From Yersinia vastinensis (GTDB lineage Bacteria > Pseudomonadota > Gammaproteobacteria > Enterobacterales > Enterobacteriaceae): a stretch of DNA of 64,000 nt. Position numbers and translations under genes: made by a program. The notes beneath the pieces are model-generated. The model had not been told where the DNA came from and made no database searches. It saw only the letters and a list, made by a program, of their open reading frames with translations. The DNA is taken from assembly GCF_902726565.1 (NCBI RefSeq), contig NZ_CACVAF010000001.1:186001-250000 (forward strand), given 5' to 3'. Shown in pieces: positions 61,361-64,000 of the stretch; position 1 is the stretch's first letter; each line of letters starts with the position of its first letter.

Positions 61361-62599
61361 TTAAGGCGAAACCACTTCTTGAGTTAGTTTCCATTGTGCT
61401 AATGCAAGCTGACGGCGGCGTTTTAGCTCGTCACGAATAGCCAAGCCTTGCAGCCCAGTGGCAACCACTTCCTGCACCGATACACCACTCGCCACATGGA
61501 ACGCGGCTCGCAGATAATCACCCTGTGGATAAGGATTATCTTCAAAACCGGTACGGCCCCGAGCGTCAGCCTCACTGGTCATAATCATCTGCTCAAGGCG
61601 CTCAGGTTTGCGCCAAACATCAATTGCATCAAACAGCTTAAGCAGGGTTTCAGGGCGGAGCTTATTCACTGTATGGATAAGGTCGTGATATTCCGCGACC
61701 AGCTTTGCTAAGTCTCGCACCGGGTTTGGCACTCGTAAACGTTGGCATAACTGCTCAACTAACTTGACTCCCGCAGGGCCGTGTCCGTGGTGATGAGGCC
61801 AAAATTCCTTTGGTGTCAGTCCTTTGCCTAAATCATGGCACAGAGCAGCAAAGCGCACGTCAACTTCTGGACTGAGTTGAGCGGCAATGGCGAGCGTCAT
61901 CAGCGTATGAATACCGGTATCAATTTCGGGATGCCATTTTTCTGGAGCAGGGACACCAAATAAGCGATCAATTTCAGGGAACAAAACTGCCAGTGCGCCA
62001 CAATCACGCAGGACCTGAAAATAGATTTGTGGGCTTTGTGTTTTCAGCGCTTTCTCGGTTTCTTTCCACACTCGCTCTGGTGTCAAAGCTGAAAGCTCGC
62101 CGCTTTTGGCCATTGCCGCCATCAATGATTGAGTTTCAGGGGCGACAGTAAAGCCCAAGTGAGCAAAACGAGCAGCAAAACGGGCAACGCGTAGAACACG
62201 CAGTGGGTCTTCGCCAAACGCATCAGAGACGTGCCGTAACACGCGATGCTCTAAATCTTGTTGACCATTGTAGGGATCAAATAGCTCTCCATCATGATTA
62301 CGAGCAATCGCATTGATGGTCAAATCGCGACGCAGTAAATCTTCTTCCAACGTCACATCAGGCGCGGCATAACAAGTAAAACCAGTATAGCCCTGGCCTG
62401 ATTTTCGTTCAGTGCGGGCCAGAGCATATTCCTCATGACTCACAGGATGAAGGAATACAGGAAAATCTTTACCGACTTGTTGGTAACCTTGCGCCAGTAA
62501 TTGTTCCGGGGTAGCGCCCACGACGACCCAATCCTGTTCAGTAACGGGGAGGTTTAATAAGCTGTCGCGGACGGCACCGCCGACCAGGTAGATTTCCAT
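61361..62599 (-). CDS. cca: tRNA nucleotidyltransferase (CCA-adding enzyme) with HD domain
   Basis: This gene encodes 412 residues. The class II nucleotidyltransferase head has [11 protein letters not shown] and the catalytic acidic pair region followed by [10 protein letters not shown] and [12 protein letters not shown]. The C-terminal HD phosphohydrolase domain ([21 protein letters not shown]) carries phosphatase and phosphodiesterase activities known for E. coli Cca. It adds or repairs the 3' CCA of tRNA. The GAAGGG ribosome site lies at the edge of an ERIC element. Confidence 0.97.
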   Translation of the reverse strand: MEIYLVGGAVRDSLLNLPVTEQDWVVVGATPEQLLAQGYQQVGKDFPVFLHPVSHEEYALARTERKSGQGYTGFTCYAAPDVTLEEDLLRRDLTINAIARNHDGELFDPYNGQQDLEHRVLRHVSDAFGEDPLRVLRVARFAARFAHLGFTVAPETQSLMAAMAKSGELSALTPERVWKETEKALKTQSPQIYFQVLRDCGALAVLFPEIDRLFGVPAPEKWHPEIDTGIHTLMTLAIAAQLSPEVDVRFAALCHDLGKGLTPKEFWPHHHGHGPAGVKLVEQLCQRLRVPNPVRDLAKLVAEYHDLIHTVNKLRPETLLKLFDAIDVWRKPERLEQMIMTSEADARGRTGFEDNPYPQGDYLRAAFHVASGVSVQEVVATGLQGLAIRDELKRRRQLALAQWKLTQEVVSP

Positions 62600-62606
62600 A
62601 TTAACT

Positions 62607-62730
62607 AACCCTTCGTTTTTGACGTTATTGCGTTGTTAGCTGCTTTCATTCACCCGAATCACTTGCTGATGTAAGCTCATCGGGATTCATTCGTTTGCCG
62701 CCTAGCCATAACGCCAATAACTTTGAGTTA
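62607..62730. repeat. ERIC element between ygiM and cca
   Basis: About 124 bp: the arm CCCTTCGTTTTTGACG, the core ATTCACCCGAATCACTTGC-GTAAGCTCATCGGGATTCATTCG and the arm GCCGCCTAGCCATAACGCCAATAACTTTG. The arms are diverged relative to the other copies (GACGTTATTG for GAAGTTGCAG). Confidence 0.8.
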
Positions 62731-62760
62731 AACCCTTCGTTCTTGGTGTGATAGCGCTGG
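62731..62760. repeat. ERIC end fragment next to the full copy
   Basis: AACCCTTCGTTCTTGGTGTG repeats the terminal arm of an ERIC element directly after the complete copy, the same configuration as beside lpoA. Confidence 0.5.
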
Positions 62761-62905
62761 AGATAAAGCGGAGATGGCGACGATTCTATAACTGACCGCA
62801 AAAATTACCAGCAATCAGTTCAGTATAGTTGGGTGTGGAGAACAGATTGACCTATAGGCCGCCCTGAGTGGACAACCTATAGAGATTCTTCGTACCAAAT
62901 GGGTG

Positions 62906-63526
62906 TCAGTTCATCCAGCGGTTATTCTTTTTACGGCTTGGGATCAAGTGTGGCAGTATCAGGCCCAGCAACAAGCCAATTCCCGCCACACCGCCGCCAT
63001 ACATAAACCATTGCAAGATAATGGTGCGCTGTTTGTCATCTAATTGCAGATTCACCGCGCTGACTTTCTTCTGAGCAACCACTAACTGGTTTTTCAGAGA
63101 CTCATTTTCTTTTTGCAATTCAGAGATAACACTGTCGCTGGCCGCCACTTTCTGCTGCATTTCTGCGGTGCGCTGATTCCAGCTATTATCAATGTTCGCC
63201 AGTTTGTCCGTCAGTGTTTTGACCTGCTGCTCAAGATCAGGTACTCGAACACGTAAACTTGGTGTCTCACTCAGTTGATCCAGCGGGATCCATGTCGTTT
63301 TTCCCTTACTGTCGCGGATTTGGCCATAATTTGTGCCGTCATTAACGCTTATCAGGGTCACTTCATCCCCACCTTTTAGTGTGCCAACAATTCGGTATTG
63401 GTTACCGGGGCCACTATGAACGTAGGTATCTAGCTCATCAGAGATGTAGCGTTTTTCTTCAGCATAAGCGCTCAGAGAAAGAGTGAGACTTAGCATGGCG
63501 AGGCAAATTAGGCGTAATTTCTGCAT
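62906..63526 (-). CDS. ygiM: YgiM, SH3-domain membrane protein
   Basis: This gene encodes 206 residues. A signal peptide (about 1-22, LSAYA-EE) precedes an SH3b domain (YISDELDTYVHSGPGNQYRIVGTLKGGDEV, about 27-95), a long coiled coil (about 100-165) and a C-terminal membrane helix followed by a basic tail. It matches E. coli YgiM. The likely location is the inner membrane with the SH3 domain in the periplasm; the function is unknown. It is divergent from ygiF. Confidence 0.92.
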   Translation of the reverse strand: MQKLRLICLAMLSLTLSLSAYAEEKRYISDELDTYVHSGPGNQYRIVGTLKGGDEVTLISVNDGTNYGQIRDSKGKTTWIPLDQLSETPSLRVRVPDLEQQVKTLTDKLANIDNSWNQRTAEMQQKVAASDSVISELQKENESLKNQLVVAQKKVSAVNLQLDDKQRTIILQWFMYGGGVAGIGLLLGLILPHLIPSRKKNNRWMN

Positions 63527-63829
63527 TAGAGAGTCATTTATGAGTGAATATATGTGTCGATAGTAGTGTGTTCAGTTTGCCGACGCAACGCATAAACCGG
63601 AATGAGAACTATCTTACTCTCATAGCCAGCGCGGCTTTAGCCATTTTACTGCTCATTTTAACCGCGATGAAAATTTGTCTTATGAAGCCTTAGGGCAGAC
63701 CCGCTAAAACAGGTTAAAATAGGGTTTGACTTGGGGCTGCCGCGTGGGCTTATCTGTGTAAAACAGGCAAATCACCACAAAAAAGGCATAATGCCCGTAA
63801 TCTCGCAACATACCGGTGTGAATGAAATT

Positions 63830-64000
63830 ATGACCGTTGAAATAGAATTGAAATTTATTGCTACTCCTGCGGCCATTGCCGCTTTGCCAGCGCAAATCGC
63901 GTCTTGGCAAAGCCAGCATTCAGCGCCGCAAACATTGACTAATATCTACTTTGAAACGGCGGATAATCGTCTGCGCCAACATGATATTGGTTTACGCATT
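63830..64000 (+). CDS. ygiF: Inorganic triphosphatase YgiF (CYTH domain), 5' part only
   Basis: The first 57 codons, from the ATG at 63830, run off the right edge. The N-terminus MTVEIELKFIATPAAIAAL has the ExExK signature of CYTH triphosphate-tunnel enzymes, and NIYFETADNRLRQHDIGLRI continues the fold. E. coli YgiF (433 residues) hydrolyses tripolyphosphate and has a C-terminal CHAD domain, not visible here. Confidence 0.92.
   Translation, partial: MTVEIELKFIATPAAIAALPAQIASWQSQHSAPQTLTNIYFETADNRLRQHDIGLRI

Overview
The window is chromosomal DNA from a member of the Enterobacterales, most likely a Yersinia species outside the pestis group. Evidence: gene order around yraN-lpoA-rsmI, yhaK-yhaJ-yqjG-yqjF-yqjK-yqjE-yqjD-yqjC-mzrA-yqjA, exuR-exuT-uxaC, ygjV-sstT-alx-ygjR-ygjP-rlmG-fadH, rpsU-dnaG-rpoD-tRNA-Ile and tsaD-plsY-folB-bacA-cca-ygiM-ygiF follows the E. 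coli order in blocks, several ERIC-type repeats of Yersinia form are present, and there is an invasin/intimin-family adhesin. The genus is an inference from gene content and repeats; no database search was possible. No transposase, phage gene or CRISPR array was seen.

Layout. 1-3850: housekeeping block (yraN end, lpoA, rsmI, RNase P RNA). 3850-7480: AT-rich island with a 986-residue inverse-autotransporter adhesin. 7500-11960: LysR regulator divergent from a four-gene redox operon (exported double carboxymuconolactone-decarboxylase-like protein, exported cupin, SDR, zinc alcohol dehydrogenase). 11960-18500: yhaK/yhaJ and the yqj cluster ending in mzrA-yqjA. 18680-27060: unknown exported protein, then the hexuronate regulon (exuR, exuT, uxaC, uxaB, uxaA). 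27180-34360: ygjV, sstT, alx with a Mn2+ (yybP-ykoY) riboswitch, ygjR, ygjP and an autotransporter with a very short non-beta-helical passenger. 34850-39600: rlmG, fadH, a VOC protein and a WYL regulator. 39690-44817: acid-resistance group hdeD / gadB-gadC-glsA. 44896-53067: N-acetylmuramic acid group: murQ-murP, murR, and an exported nagZ - outer-membrane barrel - exported namZ operon. 53214-57594: tRNA-Ile(CAU) and the rpsU-dnaG-rpoD macromolecular synthesis operon. 57968-64000: tsaD, plsY, folB, bacA, cca, ygiM and the start of ygiF.

How genes work together. The strongest system is the peptidoglycan-salvage cluster. The exported NagZ and NamZ homologues would split GlcNAc-MurNAc chains outside the cytoplasm. 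The barrel protein between them is a candidate entry channel, MurP imports and phosphorylates MurNAc, MurQ cleaves the lactyl ether, and MurR plus CRP (near-consensus CRP boxes in front of both halves) would control it. This resembles the Bacillus murQRP-nagZ-namZ locus recast for a Gram-negative envelope. The gad group combines decarboxylation of glutamate, exchange of product for substrate, and supply of glutamate and ammonia from glutamine. The hexuronate genes form a complete galacturonate branch up to keto-deoxygluconate.
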